A stretch of DNA of 64,000 nt, taken from assembly GCF_014898815.1 (NCBI RefSeq), contig NW_026515420.1:1-64000 (forward strand), written 5' to 3'. A program made the translations under genes and the position numbers. Each line of letters starts with the position of its first letter. Within the stretch, counting starts at the first letter, position 1. This document shows positions 31,642 through 41,409 of this stretch, piece by piece. The DNA comes from Panonychus citri (Eukaryota > Arthropoda > Arachnida > Trombidiformes > Tetranychidae). Below the pieces are notes generated by a model, which was not told where the DNA came from, made no database searches, and saw only the letters and a program-made list of their open reading frames with translations.

Positions 31642-34600
31642 TTCTCTCTTTCTCTCATGGAGAGATATTAAATTGAGCAATAATAGAAGACAAAATGATA
31701 TAAACATGTTTCAGTTTCATATTCATAAATTCAATCTCAACAGATAATAGTTTCCACCCTAAGTCATAATCCAAGTATCATGAAAACTAACGTGTAAATG
31801 TCACCCTTGATAGGAGTTTTCGGTAAGCCAAAAACTGACAATTTATGAGTAATTTTCTGTATTGAAACAAGAAAAAAATTGACAGATACTTAAGCTCATG
31901 ATCTGGAGATAAGGTGGCAAAAAAACATGAGCATGTAGATTAAGTTGATGAGAGATTCTTACACCATGATGAAGATCTTTTGTAAAATTTTTTCGAATTC
32001 ATTTTTTTCCTTCTCCTTTTCTTTAATTTGTTTTTCTTCAAATTCAATTTCTTTTCTTGTAGTTCATTGATGTTTGAAACTTGAGGCGAATCTCATTGAG
32101 TTATCATCTTCAAAGAGATGATAATGATGAAGATGATAATATTATGCATAAAAAGAGAATAAGAAATGAAAAGAAGATGAAGAAGAAGATTTTTTTTCTC
32201 TTCCAAAAAAAAATAACAAAATTCTAACTGAATGAAGATACAATGTGAAAGATGATGAGGATGCTAAAGGAGTGAGATAAAGTTATTACTACAATAGGAA
32301 AAGAAAAAACTTGGAGAGGGAAAAAGAACGAGATGGAGAAGAGACAAAAAGATCGAATATGAAAAGCAGGATAAAAAAGGAAGAAAAGAAAGATGAAGAT
32401 AAAGATGATGATGATGATAATGTAAGAAAATGAAACATCAATTGAAGTTATTGTTACATTGCTCGAGGAGTCACCAAGAGTCAATCATTAATATGATTAT
32501 CATTATCTTCACTCCTCCATGACTTTTCCCACCTCCCTTGTCCTCCTGTTTCCTTCCTCTTTACTTTTTGCTTACCTTGGCATAAGTTCAGTTCAATACT
32601 CATGAGCCTCATGAAAAGGCTCAAGATGCAAATAAGAGCAGAGAAAAATTTTCAAGCAGAGTTTCCAATATTCAAAACGGTTTACTTTTCAATTGGACTT
32701 TGATATTTATATTATTTTATTTTTCCATCTTCAAAATGGAAGTTAATTCAATTGAATCAGTTGAATGATAAACAAACAGTTTCTCCCTGCTGATAAATCT
32801 CATGAATCAGATACAATAATTTTGGAAACTTAAGGTTACATGGACTGAGAATTACTCTGAATAAGTTAACTATTTATTCAACTTGACAACCACCCAACCT
32901 TCAACCTGCCACCTTAACAAATATTGTTACAAGTAAAAGGTATCCAAGAATAATGGTTATCTCATTTAACTTGAAAATATTCAATCTAATGAGATGATTT
33001 GTAATCAAATGAACATGAGCAATCATTCAATTCAGTTGAAAGAAACTGCATGATACCCTTTCATGCAACGAGATTACTGAACACAATTCATTAACTAATC
33101 CAATAGTGTTTCCAAGACACAGAAAAGTTATCGAGAAAAAAGTTCATGAGTATTAATGAAAACATTGTATTCAATTGTTATGACAATGAATCAAGTATTT
33201 TCCTTATCAAAAAGATATAAAAACGATCGGATTCAATCATTATTTTTTCAATACAATCAAATTGATGAAACTAATTATCAAAGAAAATGTCAATAAAGGT
33301 AAATAAATTAAAGTAATTTGAATTAATTGAATCAATTTATCATTTGAACAGCAAACACTTTGATTCCAACTCTTATATACTATTCCATTAACTTTTATCA
33401 TGATTATCATTTCATTTGATAAGTTAACTGAATCATATTATCTTGATTCAATTATATCGTTAATCTTAACACTGCAGTTACTAGGAAAATCTGTTGAAAA
33501 TGTTATCATGAAATTATATTTGATAAATCACTTTATTCATTTACAGAAATGAGTCTTGAATTATAAATTTGAGTTAATCATTAACATGATAATGATTGAA
33601 TTACAATTAGCAAAATAAAAGGCAAAAAGTTCATTCAGGTTACAGATATGAAAAGTTGAGAAACGATTGCTGATATTGAATTTACTTTTGACAATCAAAT
33701 GAAAGTAATCAAAGTTTATCATGAAGGTAACATGAAATTAAGTGATCAAAGATCAAGAGTAATGAAATTTTCAATCTATGATATTGCCCTGAAGTTAGAA
33801 AATAACATAATTATATTTGATTAACAGAGACTAATATTACTTAATTATGATGGTGACACTAATGGTGCCTAGAATTCAGTAAAATAATTGAATAGAATGC
33901 TGTACATGAGATATTGAAACAATAGATGAAAATATTTCATTGAATTTCGTAGATTATCAATTCATTTGATTGAATAACAAGTCAAAAGTATTTTTAGCTA
34001 TTGAATCTATCGGATAATATTAATATTCCCATGACTATGAGATTAGTTAAAACTGAGTTTCATAACTTTTGTCATTTTCTAGTTACTATTAGTATTGTGA
34101 TAATGTAACTTAATCTTACATCATTATTTTCATTTTTCTGCAAAAAATTCCCATGTGTTGAATTATTGGTCACCACTTTGTGTTAATTTGTTCTTTGTCT
34201 ACTCTTGTCCATCAATTGATGAAAGAAAAGTAACATTGAAAAGAGGAAGAATTAGCAGAGAAAAAAATAAAAAGCTGGATTGACTAAAATCCCAAGATTA
34301 ACCTAATACCATGAGAGAGTGTAAACAACGTAAGAGCAGCATTTACAGTGTTTATTTGTGATTTTTTTTTGCAGCAAGAAAAAAGGTTCACTTCAATGGT
34401 GAAAATGAAATAATATATAACAGGTAGAAACATTTTATTTCCAAAGATGATGGAAGGATAATCTCTACTCTTTTATTTCTCCTCTTACTGAGTGTATTCA
34501 CAGTCCCACTTTAACTCTTCACGTAAGAGGATAAAGTTTTTTAGCTATTCGAAGTCAGGAAATTTATATCAGTTGGTATTTAGAAAATAAAAGTTATCCC

Positions 34601-37600
34601 TCTAGATGGACTAGATGAATGGTGGTCAATGTAAACACAGAAAAAGTGGTTTACTCTCATGTTAAGATGAAGATAATGAGACTCAGCTGATTTCTTGTAT
34701 TCCAAAGCTGGATAACTTTTTTCATCTTTTCTTCCTGTTTTCACTCCCTGTAGTTCTCAGTAAACTTTGTATTCCAAAGGATTTTTAGTTTCTTTTTATC
34801 TTCCATTCAATATCTATCGATATATTTATATCTTTGACTTTTAATTTTGTTTATTTTCTATTTTCAGCATGATTCTATTCTTAATCTTTATTTTTTCCAC
34901 TTCCTCTTGTTCATATCTATTCTCATCTTCTCACCTTATCCTCTGTAGATTAACCTTAGATCTCAGTTTGTCAATCGATTTTCAGATTGTTTCCTTTTAT
35001 CCGAATAAAAGATAAAGAAATCAAAATGTTATCTACAATAGAAAAACTTTATAATCTGAGATTCACCTCAAGCTCACAAGTTCATCTCATGAATAAGCTG
35101 ATTGATTTCATTGATTTCAAGTATTAATAAAATTGAAAAATTCTATCTTCATGTTCTCATGAGCTTTCTTAACATGGAAACTTTGACCCCAAAGTTTTTT
35201 TCTAAATTGTTCATGACAAAGAAAAACTGAATCAAAGTTATCATCATGGAGTTAAAAATCATTCATATTACATTGATATCGATCATGTGATTATTTACAT
35301 ACAACATTTAATGGTTAAAGAAAAATCCTAAGCTCAGAACTTTTCTTTTCCTTTTCATTCAACATAATCAATCATGTACCCAAAACGATTTCGATACAGA
35401 TCAAAGTCAGAAAATGTTGTTACTACAATTCAACCAGATCAAAATCGAACTTGTTTCCTTTTTCTTAGCATATGGAATTTCGATACAATATTAACTCGAT
35501 TTCCCTAATCATCAACTTGAATTCCGGAGGCAACAGAAGAACAACTCGATATAATCTCCCAAATGCAACAGTATGAAAATAGACGAACAAAAAAACTTCA
35601 ATCGAACAGAAAGAAACAAACTTTTTTTCCATTTTTTCCAAGGTTCATCATCGATACTCATAAATACATAAATTATATCGATTTTATCATTTCAAGCTGA
35701 ATGAGAGCAAAATATCGTTGGCTCACTACAAATCTTTCATTTACTGGTAACTTTTTCATTCCATGATAATATCATAAAATGATCAAAAAGACACAATATT
35801 ATCACCATAATAATCATTTAATAGAACCTAATATTAGCTATTTGAATGAAAGAGAAAGAATAAGAGAGAAAGAGAGAGTTATCTTAATATTTTTATTTTC
35901 AATTTTCTCACGTAATGGAAATTGAATAGTTTATTTTGTATCATTTCACTAATTCATGTGAGTCATGAAAGTTTCAATCTTAGTTCTAAATTGGTATCAT
36001 TATCGTTTTCTGAGAGTTCTGCTATTTTCTTTCTCTTTCCATTTATCCTTTCGTCTTATTTCAGGAATTGTTTGATAATCAAACCTCATGGTAAATAGTT
36101 GAAGCTTTTAAATAGATTTAGAAATGTGAAATTTCATTGATATTTCAATTGTGATCAGCAAATGTTAGATTAATATTATGAGAAACTACTTTAGTTTCAT
36201 AAAAACTGATGTTCATAATCATGTAAATTAGGCAGAGGTGAAGTGTTGATTACTAGGTGATCAACGAGTACTCATGAATATTGATCAGATAGATAATCCG
36301 GTAGAAATGGAGATTAGTTTATTTCTCTCAATCTATTTCTAATTGATTCTCATTCTGCAAGTCATTTCATGTACTCCTTTTTATAATAGTGTCTCATTAG
36401 CATGTCTTTTATTACAGTTATGGTTATTTCTTTGAGAACATTATTTTTATCCTTAATCACTTAATCTCCTTAATACCTTGAATCTCTACCAAATATATAT
36501 ATTTACACATCTCTACATATGATAATCTATCAATACATGATTCTTACATTTAGATTTCCATGAGGAAACGAAGTATTTAAATGAACAATACTTTTTTAAC
36601 CAAATCCAACCCAAAAAAATACTTTGATTAAGTTAATTATTAATACTAGGGTATTCAAAGACTTTGATACCTAATTGATAAAATGGTTATAATTCAATTG
36701 TATTCGTTGTAATTATTAATATAATTAACTCTTTGATTAACCTCATCCAATCTGTACTCTAATTAGTAGTTGTCAGCTTTGATGTCGACTGAAGATTCAA
36801 TTAGTTTAATGAAAGTTGATCATAAGAAAATTTAATCAAATCAATTTTTAGAACTTTTTCTCATTGAAATTAACTCGAACTCGTAAATATTATATTAAAT
36901 TTTGTGAGAATTTTGTTCACACTTTCGATGATGAAATATTTCTTATCCCTTCAAGTTGTGATTCGAAATTCGAAAGTGACAGATTTTTTATTGAAACTTT
37001 CGAAATAAGAAAAAGTTTAATGAATCGAAAATGAACTTTTCGAACTGATTCAATCTTATGAATTTTCTTTTCATTCTTGTTTCCATCATCCTCACTGAGA
37101 AATTTATTATCATGTCTGTTTTCAATTTGATAGTATAAGGAGCAGAAATCGAACTCAAAATTGATTCGATTTAAATATATCCATTCTCAGCTCTCATATT
37201 GGAAACTTTTCTTATTCTTTTCTATTCAATTCGACCCAAAAAGTTTCAAGTGAATATTTCTACCTGATTTTAGTTTCAAATTATCATATGTTAATACAGT
37301 GAAAGAACGATGAAGATAAAAAGGACCAAAAGATGATAAATATGTTGAAATAAGAAGAGAAAAAAGGTATCAGAGAATAAAAAACATTCGAATGTTATTT
37401 TTTTCTCGTTTTTTTCAATGCATTTCAAACAAGTTTCATGATAAAAATTCAATTCACCTTCTAAGTTCATTCATTGAATTGGACAAATATAAAGTGGTTA
37501 CATTGGTTTTCTTTTTGTATTCTACTTGACCAAATATAAAAGTATTAAATTGTATATTCACCCCATTTGTACCTGGTCAGTAGTCAGCTCAAACTCTAAG

Positions 37601-38582
37601 GAGGATGAATTTTAACCATGAAAATGAAGTAAAGTAAAAACTGATTAAAAATTCAATCGATCATTAGAATAACTGGATTAAGATTAGACAGTTTACTGAA
37701 TGAGTCCAAGATTAACTTGGTTTATTTTGATAGTGTTAAGATGATGTTCAATGACTCAATTATCCTCATAATTTATAATTTAAAAATCAAGTTTGTACCA
37801 ACCTCCATAAACCTCACAGCTTAAAGATAAATCTGAGGTTTCATTGAAAGGTCCAACTAGACCTTCAAGTTTTTCCATTGTTTCGGTATTAACGATGAAA
37901 ATTGATTCGGGTGGCACTTTTAATCCAGTTATAAAGTTGATGGTTAGTTTTGATTACTAATATTTATTGGAGTAAATTAATTGAACTTACCGATAACTGT
38001 TAGGTTGATGTGAAAGTTTTGTGTTGGATATTTTTCATAATCGACTCTACATCGATATTCACCCGAGTCTTTTTCACTAACTTTATCTAATCGTAGAGTC
38101 GGTGGACTTTTGGACATTTCAAAATAAGATCGACTCTTATAAGAACTAGATGGAATATGAATTGAACCACTTAATGAACTTTTATTCCGAGTGTCAACTG
38201 TATAAACAGGAATTCCAGTCTCTCCTTTGTACCATAAAATAATGGCCACTTCTTTAATATTCCCGTTGGTTATCGTTATGTTACATGGTAAAGAGACTGA
38301 TCGACCAGCGATACCTTCGACTTCTGTGTGACCTAAACATTGAGAAAGAGAGAAAGTGAATTTTAATAGATTGGATCATCAATGGTGATAATTAACAAAA
38401 TTGTAAATACCTGAATAATCAATTTCTAAGCTTTGTGAATTTACAACCAAATTGTTACTACAATTAAGTGTCAGTACAAATAACATTAATTGTAGACATG
38501 TCACCGATGATGATGATTTAAATATCCAAGTTGTTTGAATAGCAACTGAATCACAATTAAGAAACATTAATTTCCTTCTCAT
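1068..38582 (-). CDS. sidestep-family Ig/FN3 cell-surface receptor, 8 exons, 3' end outside window
   Basis: Joining eight exons (listed separately) gives a signal peptide, five Ig domains and one FN3 domain in the order of the arthropod Sidestep family. Those are membrane receptors that pair with Beaten-path proteins in motor-axon guidance and synaptic matching (family knowledge). Diagnostic features are an Ig1 with WYKGETGIPVYTVDTR and YRCRVDYEKYPTQN, a TVIVPP linker between Ig1 and Ig2, and an FN3 start of PPDSVTNCTIRNQT. All introns are phase 1, so reading frame is kept from exon to exon, and domain-sized exons could be skipped without a shift. No transmembrane exon is visible to the left of FN3, so the gene continues beyond base 1. 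The Ig2 second-half exon has an in-frame TGA. I cannot say which sidestep paralog it is. Confidence 0.88.
1374..4518 (-). other. sidestep-like intron 7 (3.1 kb)
   Basis: Intron between the Ig5 and FN3 exons. It is AT-rich and contains an (ATC)n-type tract near 3108-3124. No coding signal was found on either strand. Confidence 0.75.
4519..4806 (-). CDS. sidestep-like exon 7: Ig5
   Basis: The exon encodes the last Ig domain. It opens PVCKPFQEVKFGVARNE, with the B-strand cysteine in MVNISCSVDADPDDV, the tryptophan in QFNWMLNN, and the F-strand cysteine in YGVLLCWGSNKVG. It ends VIPA plus one base at a gtaagt donor. Length is 288 bp, phase 1 at both ends. The PVCK-plus-FGVARNE pattern is shared with sidestep proteins as I know the family. 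Confidence 0.88.
4807..15102 (-). other. sidestep-like intron 6 (10.3 kb)
   Basis: Intron between Ig4 and Ig5. It contains a (GA)n tract at 9051-9070, a longer one at 13205-13236, and (ATC)n tracts near 8248-8264, 10119-10138, 12283-12301 and 12976-12993. Open frames inside are short, low in complexity and without domain features. Confidence 0.75.
13205..13236. repeat. (GA)16 microsatellite
   Basis: An uninterrupted GA dinucleotide run of 32 bp within intron 6 of the sidestep-like gene. Confidence 0.97.
15103..15393 (-). CDS. sidestep-like exon 6: Ig4
   Basis: The exon encodes an I-set-like Ig domain. The first cysteine lies in IREGSDVYFECIIDSNP, the tryptophan in EVTWIFNG, and the second cysteine in NRGYYSCSATNSEG. 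It ends FYLKVLC, split by the donor gtaagt. Acceptor is ttatag and length is 291 bp, phase 1 at both ends. Confidence 0.9.
15394..17329 (-). other. sidestep-like intron 5 (1.9 kb)
   Basis: Intron between Ig3 and Ig4. It has (ATC)n tracts near 15690-15708, 15910-15934 and 17015-17040, and a (GA)n tract near 16133-16149. Nothing coding was recognised. Confidence 0.75.
17330..17629 (-). CDS. sidestep-like exon 5: Ig3
   Basis: The exon encodes a full Ig domain: KPSTISIEFPSSKI, then the B-strand cysteine in SELICRVSGSRPPARLFWW, then the F-strand cysteine in KELICQAENPLM. The GSRPPARLFWW block is typical of sidestep Ig3. The exon is 300 bp, phase 1 at both ends, with a gtaagt donor. Confidence 0.9.
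17630..21655 (-). other. sidestep-like intron 4 (4.0 kb)
   Basis: Intron between the Ig2 second half and Ig3. It contains a pyrimidine-rich and ATC-rich stretch at about 18630-19220 that opens long low-complexity frames on the plus strand. No exon was recognised. Confidence 0.75.
21656..21859 (-). CDS. sidestep-like exon 4: Ig2 second half, with in-frame TGA
   Basis: After a tttag acceptor the frame reads GQPRPTLTWWKDDKPL, then SDLSLTNLSR and SKITCKAVNSPLTDP, which is exactly the missing half of Ig2. Length (204 bp) and phase (1-1) fit both neighbours, and the donor is gtaagtt. The frame is interrupted by TGA at 21774-21776, between NEVT and SDLSL. One base change from CGA (Arg) would explain it. 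A 10-bp tandem direct repeat (gaagtgacct twice) spans the site. No open reading frame of useful length runs through this exon, so it is easily missed. Confidence 0.82.
23882..23915. repeat. (TC)17 microsatellite
   Basis: An uninterrupted TC run of about 34 bp in the large intron. It lies after a pyrimidine-rich lead-in. Confidence 0.97.
31584..31656. repeat. long (CT)n tract with TTT interruptions
   Basis: About 50 bp of perfect CT repeat are followed by TTTCTCTC units up to 31656. It is the longest simple repeat in the window. Confidence 0.97.
37803..37916 (-). CDS. sidestep-like exon 3: Ig2 first half
   Basis: This 114-bp exon starts with the TG that completes a valine codon, giving the family linker VIVPPESIFIVN. 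It ends LSLSCEVYGG at a gttggt donor (phase 1). It holds the B-strand cysteine of Ig2. The matching tryptophan and second cysteine lie on the next exon, 15.9 kb away. The upstream intron is 74 bp. Confidence 0.85.
37991..38332 (-). CDS. sidestep-like exon 2: Ig1 (V-type)
   Basis: The exon encodes a complete V-type Ig domain. The B-strand cysteine lies in EVEGIAGRSVSLPC, the core tryptophan in ILWYKGETGIPVY, and the F-strand cysteine in DSGEYRCRVDYEKYPTQN. The wording around the tryptophan and after the second cysteine is the clearest sidestep-family signature in the gene. This domain is the expected Beat-binding end (family knowledge). It is flanked by a tttag acceptor and a gtaagt donor, both phase 1. 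The upstream intron is only 78 bp. Confidence 0.92.
38411..38582 (-). CDS. sidestep-like exon 1: signal peptide
   Basis: The first exon begins at an ATG at 38582 and encodes about 57 residues. A hydrophobic stretch (TCLQLMLFVLTLNC) near residues 28-42 is consistent with a long-leader signal peptide. It ends DYS plus one base, followed by a gtattt donor (phase 1). Its 172-bp length fits the phase-1 join to the next exon. The start is the first ATG of the open frame. An additional upstream 5' exon cannot be excluded. Confidence 0.7.
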
Positions 38583-39049
38583 TTTTGTTTAAACAATTAA
38601 ATTAAACTCAATTATTTTGATAGAGACTAAGATGATGATATCTTGATAAAAACACAAACAATTAATAATCAAATGAATATGTGATGATGATGATTATATT
38701 TCACTCAATTTGAATTAATCAACAGTTTTGATGAATAAAATTAACCGGCAATAATAATAATTATCGCTACATAAAGTGTTCAATCAAACACAATCAATAT
38801 AAAAAGAAGAGATTGAGTTAAGGTTCGATTGGCAGAATTTTGATTATGTTTATTAACAGTGTTTAAAATGAGAATCTATCAACTGTTGATTTTGTCTAAT
38901 TGTGTCACCTAATTACTTGTTTTTAATTCATTTCAATAAACACTGAAAGTTTCACATTTTCTTCAATTTAAATTAACTCAATTTGTTGATAGAACTATAA
39001 ACTTATTTGGTTTGATCATTTACTGGGAATGAGTAAAATAACTTTTATC
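38583..39049. other. region upstream of the sidestep-like start
   Basis: 467 bp between the first recognised sidestep-like exon and the LTR-like copy. It would hold the 5' UTR and promoter if 38582 is the true start. No clear TATA box or other signal was picked out. Confidence 0.5.
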
Positions 39050-39859
39050 ATAAAAACTAAACTATCACAATCATTGAGTCAACTCATTTTTACTTTTTGT
39101 TTGATAGTCAAATTTTCTGTGCACTGCTGACCTCTCTTGGTACAGAACTCAACTAAAATTCTAACCTTCTTGAAGGGTAGAGGCTTAACCTCCCAAACAA
39201 TTACTGAGCAATCGACTCAGATTATTATGAAATTTCAATTTCTTTTATTTTTATTCATTAACCCGTTTCAGTTTTAAAACTTAATTTCATTTAGACCCGA
39301 CTTCAAACCCGATTTTCTTAAATTTTAATTTTCTTAAATTGTAACCAAAAAGAAAGAGATACAAATTTCCCTTTCTTTCCATTGTGCTTTTTTAATCTAA
39401 TCTAAACTGATTAGTAACATTAATTTGATAAGTCACAGCTCAAGCTAGAAAAAGCCAAAAGATTTGATTAACCTTAATTTAATCATTTTGATAACAGTCG
39501 AGTCTGAAAGACTACATTAATTCCCGCACAAATTTCTTTTGTTAATTTCAAGTATAAATGTAACTATCAAAAGATAGAACAATTTAGATTTAATTTGGTC
39601 TCATAGAGTCAACTTAAGTTTCATTAAAAATTTCAATAAAGTTAATTTTCAGTTATAATTCAGTCCGGAAAAGTCTTAAACTTGAGTTTAGTGATTGTTG
39701 GAATCCTGAAAAGAAGTGTGTGCAAATCGAATCTACTGATTCAAAATCAACAAATTGATTAAAGGTAATAGCCAAAGTGATCATAATAGAGCTCTAGATC
39801 CCGAGGACTATCTCTGACACTCCGTTATTCACCTCAAAATACCCGATAAAAACCTCACA
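39050..39859 (+). repeat. LTR-like sequence, copy 1 (solo)
   Basis: This 810-bp sequence is repeated in direct orientation at 40535-41360. The two match base for base over the stretches I compared, except that copy 2 has 16 extra bases after the shared GAAAAGAA. It ends CTCACA. Unlike copy 2, it is followed by unrelated sequence (ttctggacc) rather than a primer-binding site. It is either a solo LTR or the outer copy of a local duplication. Near-identity implies recent duplication or insertion. Confidence 0.85.
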
Positions 39860-39861
39860 TT

Positions 39862-39985
39862 CTGGACCAATATTAACTATGTTATTAGAAGAGACAATTC
39901 ATAGGAAAATGAGCGAATGGCCAATCAACGAATATCCAAAGCATACGAAATCTTTTGACCATAACATGTTCCACGAGTTGGCAAT
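39862..39985 (-). pseudogene. degenerate copy of the membrane-protein exon at 50.4-50.6 kb
   Basis: On the minus strand this segment matches the C-terminal part of the exon at 50377-50575, encoding WSKDFVCFGYSLIGHSLIFL and SSNNIVNIGPE. The codons for the Cys-Ser pair seen at 50.4 kb (TGT AGT) have become TGA ATT here, creating a stop. The splice donor has also changed. It lies just after LTR-like copy 1. Confidence 0.8.
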
Positions 39986-40001
39986 ATATGTATATTTAAT
40001 T

Positions 40002-40094
40002 CCAAGAGAGAGGTCGGCTCAGGTTTAGAAGAAGCTGAAACAGGTTACGGCGGTAAAGGAGCCGCTGCCGCAGGTTTCAAAGCTGGAAAAGCTG
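40002..40094 (+). pseudogene. unidentified gene fragment, Gly/Ala-rich exon
   Basis: An open stretch encodes GSGLEEAETGYGGKGAAAAG and then FKAGKAG, ending at a strong gtaagt donor at 40095. The protein and its true 5' end are unknown. It is sandwiched between the two LTR-like copies and looks like a captured or trapped host exon, with its intron retained. Confidence 0.55.
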
Positions 40095-40222
40095 GTAAGT
40101 AACACTCATAAGAATCTCATCTCATGAATTTAATTTTGATTCTATTTAATCTCTGGGTGATACCTGGTTACCTGTTACCATGGTTGAATTAATATCTTCA
40201 AGTGTTTAATATCTATGGGAAG

Positions 40223-40545
40223 GTGAAGATTCTCAACTGTGTCCATTGTCAAAAGATCAAATTTCCATTCTAATTAAATTGGAAAAATTGACAGCAAATC
40301 AATTAGACAATGGAAATGATGGTGATGATGATGATTCAAATTGTAATGGTGTTAAAAAAGAATCAGCTGTTGGTGGATCTTTAAAGGATAGAAAAGGTTC
40401 ACCAGATACTAATGGTAAAGATTTGGAATCTGAAGGCACCGGTCATTTGAATGTTCTTACTGATGCTCTTGGACATTTTAATAGCTTAAGGGATATTGAG
40501 AGATGGTTTGATTCAGTTGAGAGTCAATTGGAAAATAAAAACTAA
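40223..40545 (+). pseudogene. unidentified gene fragment, acidic exon ending inside the LTR copy
   Basis: After an intron of 128 bp (40095-40222) the frame continues as EDSQLCPLSKDQISILIKLE, then an Asn/Asp-rich stretch, then FNSLRDIERWFDSVESQLEN. The stop TAA at 40543-40545 lies within the shared LTR-like sequence that starts at 40535, so the natural C-terminus is probably lost. The C-terminal WFDSVESQLE looks helical. I do not recognise the family. Confidence 0.6.
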
Positions 40546-41360
40546 ACTATCACAATCATTGAGTCAACTCATTTTTACTTTTTGTTTGATAGTCAAATTT
40601 TCTGTGCACTGCTGACCTCTCTTGGTACAGAACTCAACTAAAATTCTAACCTTCTTGAAGGGTAGAGGCTTAACCTCCCAAACAATTACTGAGCAATCGA
40701 CTCAGATTATTATGAAATTTCAATTTCTTTTATTTTTATTCATTAACCCGTTTCAGTTTTAAAACTTAATTTCATTTAGACCCGACTTCAAACCCGATTT
40801 TCTTAAATTTTAATTTTCTTAAATTGTAACCAAAAAGAAAGAGATACAAATTTCCCTTTCTTTCCATTGTGCTTTTTTAATCTAATCTAAACTGATTAGT
40901 AACATTAATTTGATAAGTCACAGCTCAAGCTAGAAAAAGCCAAAAGATTTGATTAACCTTAATTTAATCATTTTGATAACAGTCGAGTCTGAAAGACTAC
41001 ATTAATTCCCGCACAAATTTCTTTTGTTAATTTCAAGTATAAATGTAACTATCAAAAGATAGAACAATTTAGATTTAATTTGGTCTCATAGAGTCAACTT
41101 AAGTTTCATTAAAAATTTCAATAAAGTTAATTTTCAGTTATAATTCAGTCCGGAAAAGTCTTAAACTTGAGTTTAGTGATTGTTGGAATCCTGAAAAGAA
41201 TCTGAAAGATTTGTTAGTGTGTGCAAATCGAATCTACTGATTCAAAATCAACAAATTGATTAAAGGTAATAGCCAAAGTGATCATAATAGAGCTCTAGAT
41301 CCCGAGGACTATCTCTGACACTCCGTTATTCACCTCAAAATACCCGATAAAAACCTCACA
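40535..41360 (+). repeat. 5' LTR of the Ty3-type element (LTR-like copy 2)
   Basis: This 826-bp direct copy of 39050-39859 ends in CA and is followed within two bases by a primer-binding site. That identifies it as the 5' LTR of the downstream element. I do not see the usual TG at the exact left boundary; identity starts at ATAAAAACTAAAC, so the left edge is uncertain by a few tens of bases. No matching 3' LTR exists between the pol remnant and 48 kb. Confidence 0.82.
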
Positions 41361-41362
41361 CT

Positions 41363-41380
41363 TGGCGACCCAGGCAGGAT
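41363..41380 (+). other. primer-binding site (PBS)
   Basis: TGGCGACCCAGGCAGGAT follows the LTR end after two bases. A TGG start, complementary to tRNA 3' CCA, is the standard form of a retrotransposon PBS. The sequence implies a tRNA ending in ...TGGGTCGCCA. I cannot assign the amino acid. Confidence 0.75.
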
Positions 41381-41409
41381 TCCAGCAGTTCTTCAACACA
41401 AAAGTGCTT

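Larger units (their letters stand above)
21860..37802 (-). other. sidestep-like intron 3 (15.9 kb), splits Ig2
   Basis: The largest intron separates the two halves of Ig2. It is uniformly AT-rich, with (CT)n tracts at 23882-23915 and 31584-31656. I found no open frame with domain features on either strand. Regulatory elements are plausible in an intron this size, but I cannot name one. Confidence 0.75.

Noticed and set aside
32224..32484. 86-codon minus-strand hydrophobic frame in intron 3
   Set aside because: Phe/Ile/Ser-rich translation of AT- and purine-rich repeats without splice signals or homology.
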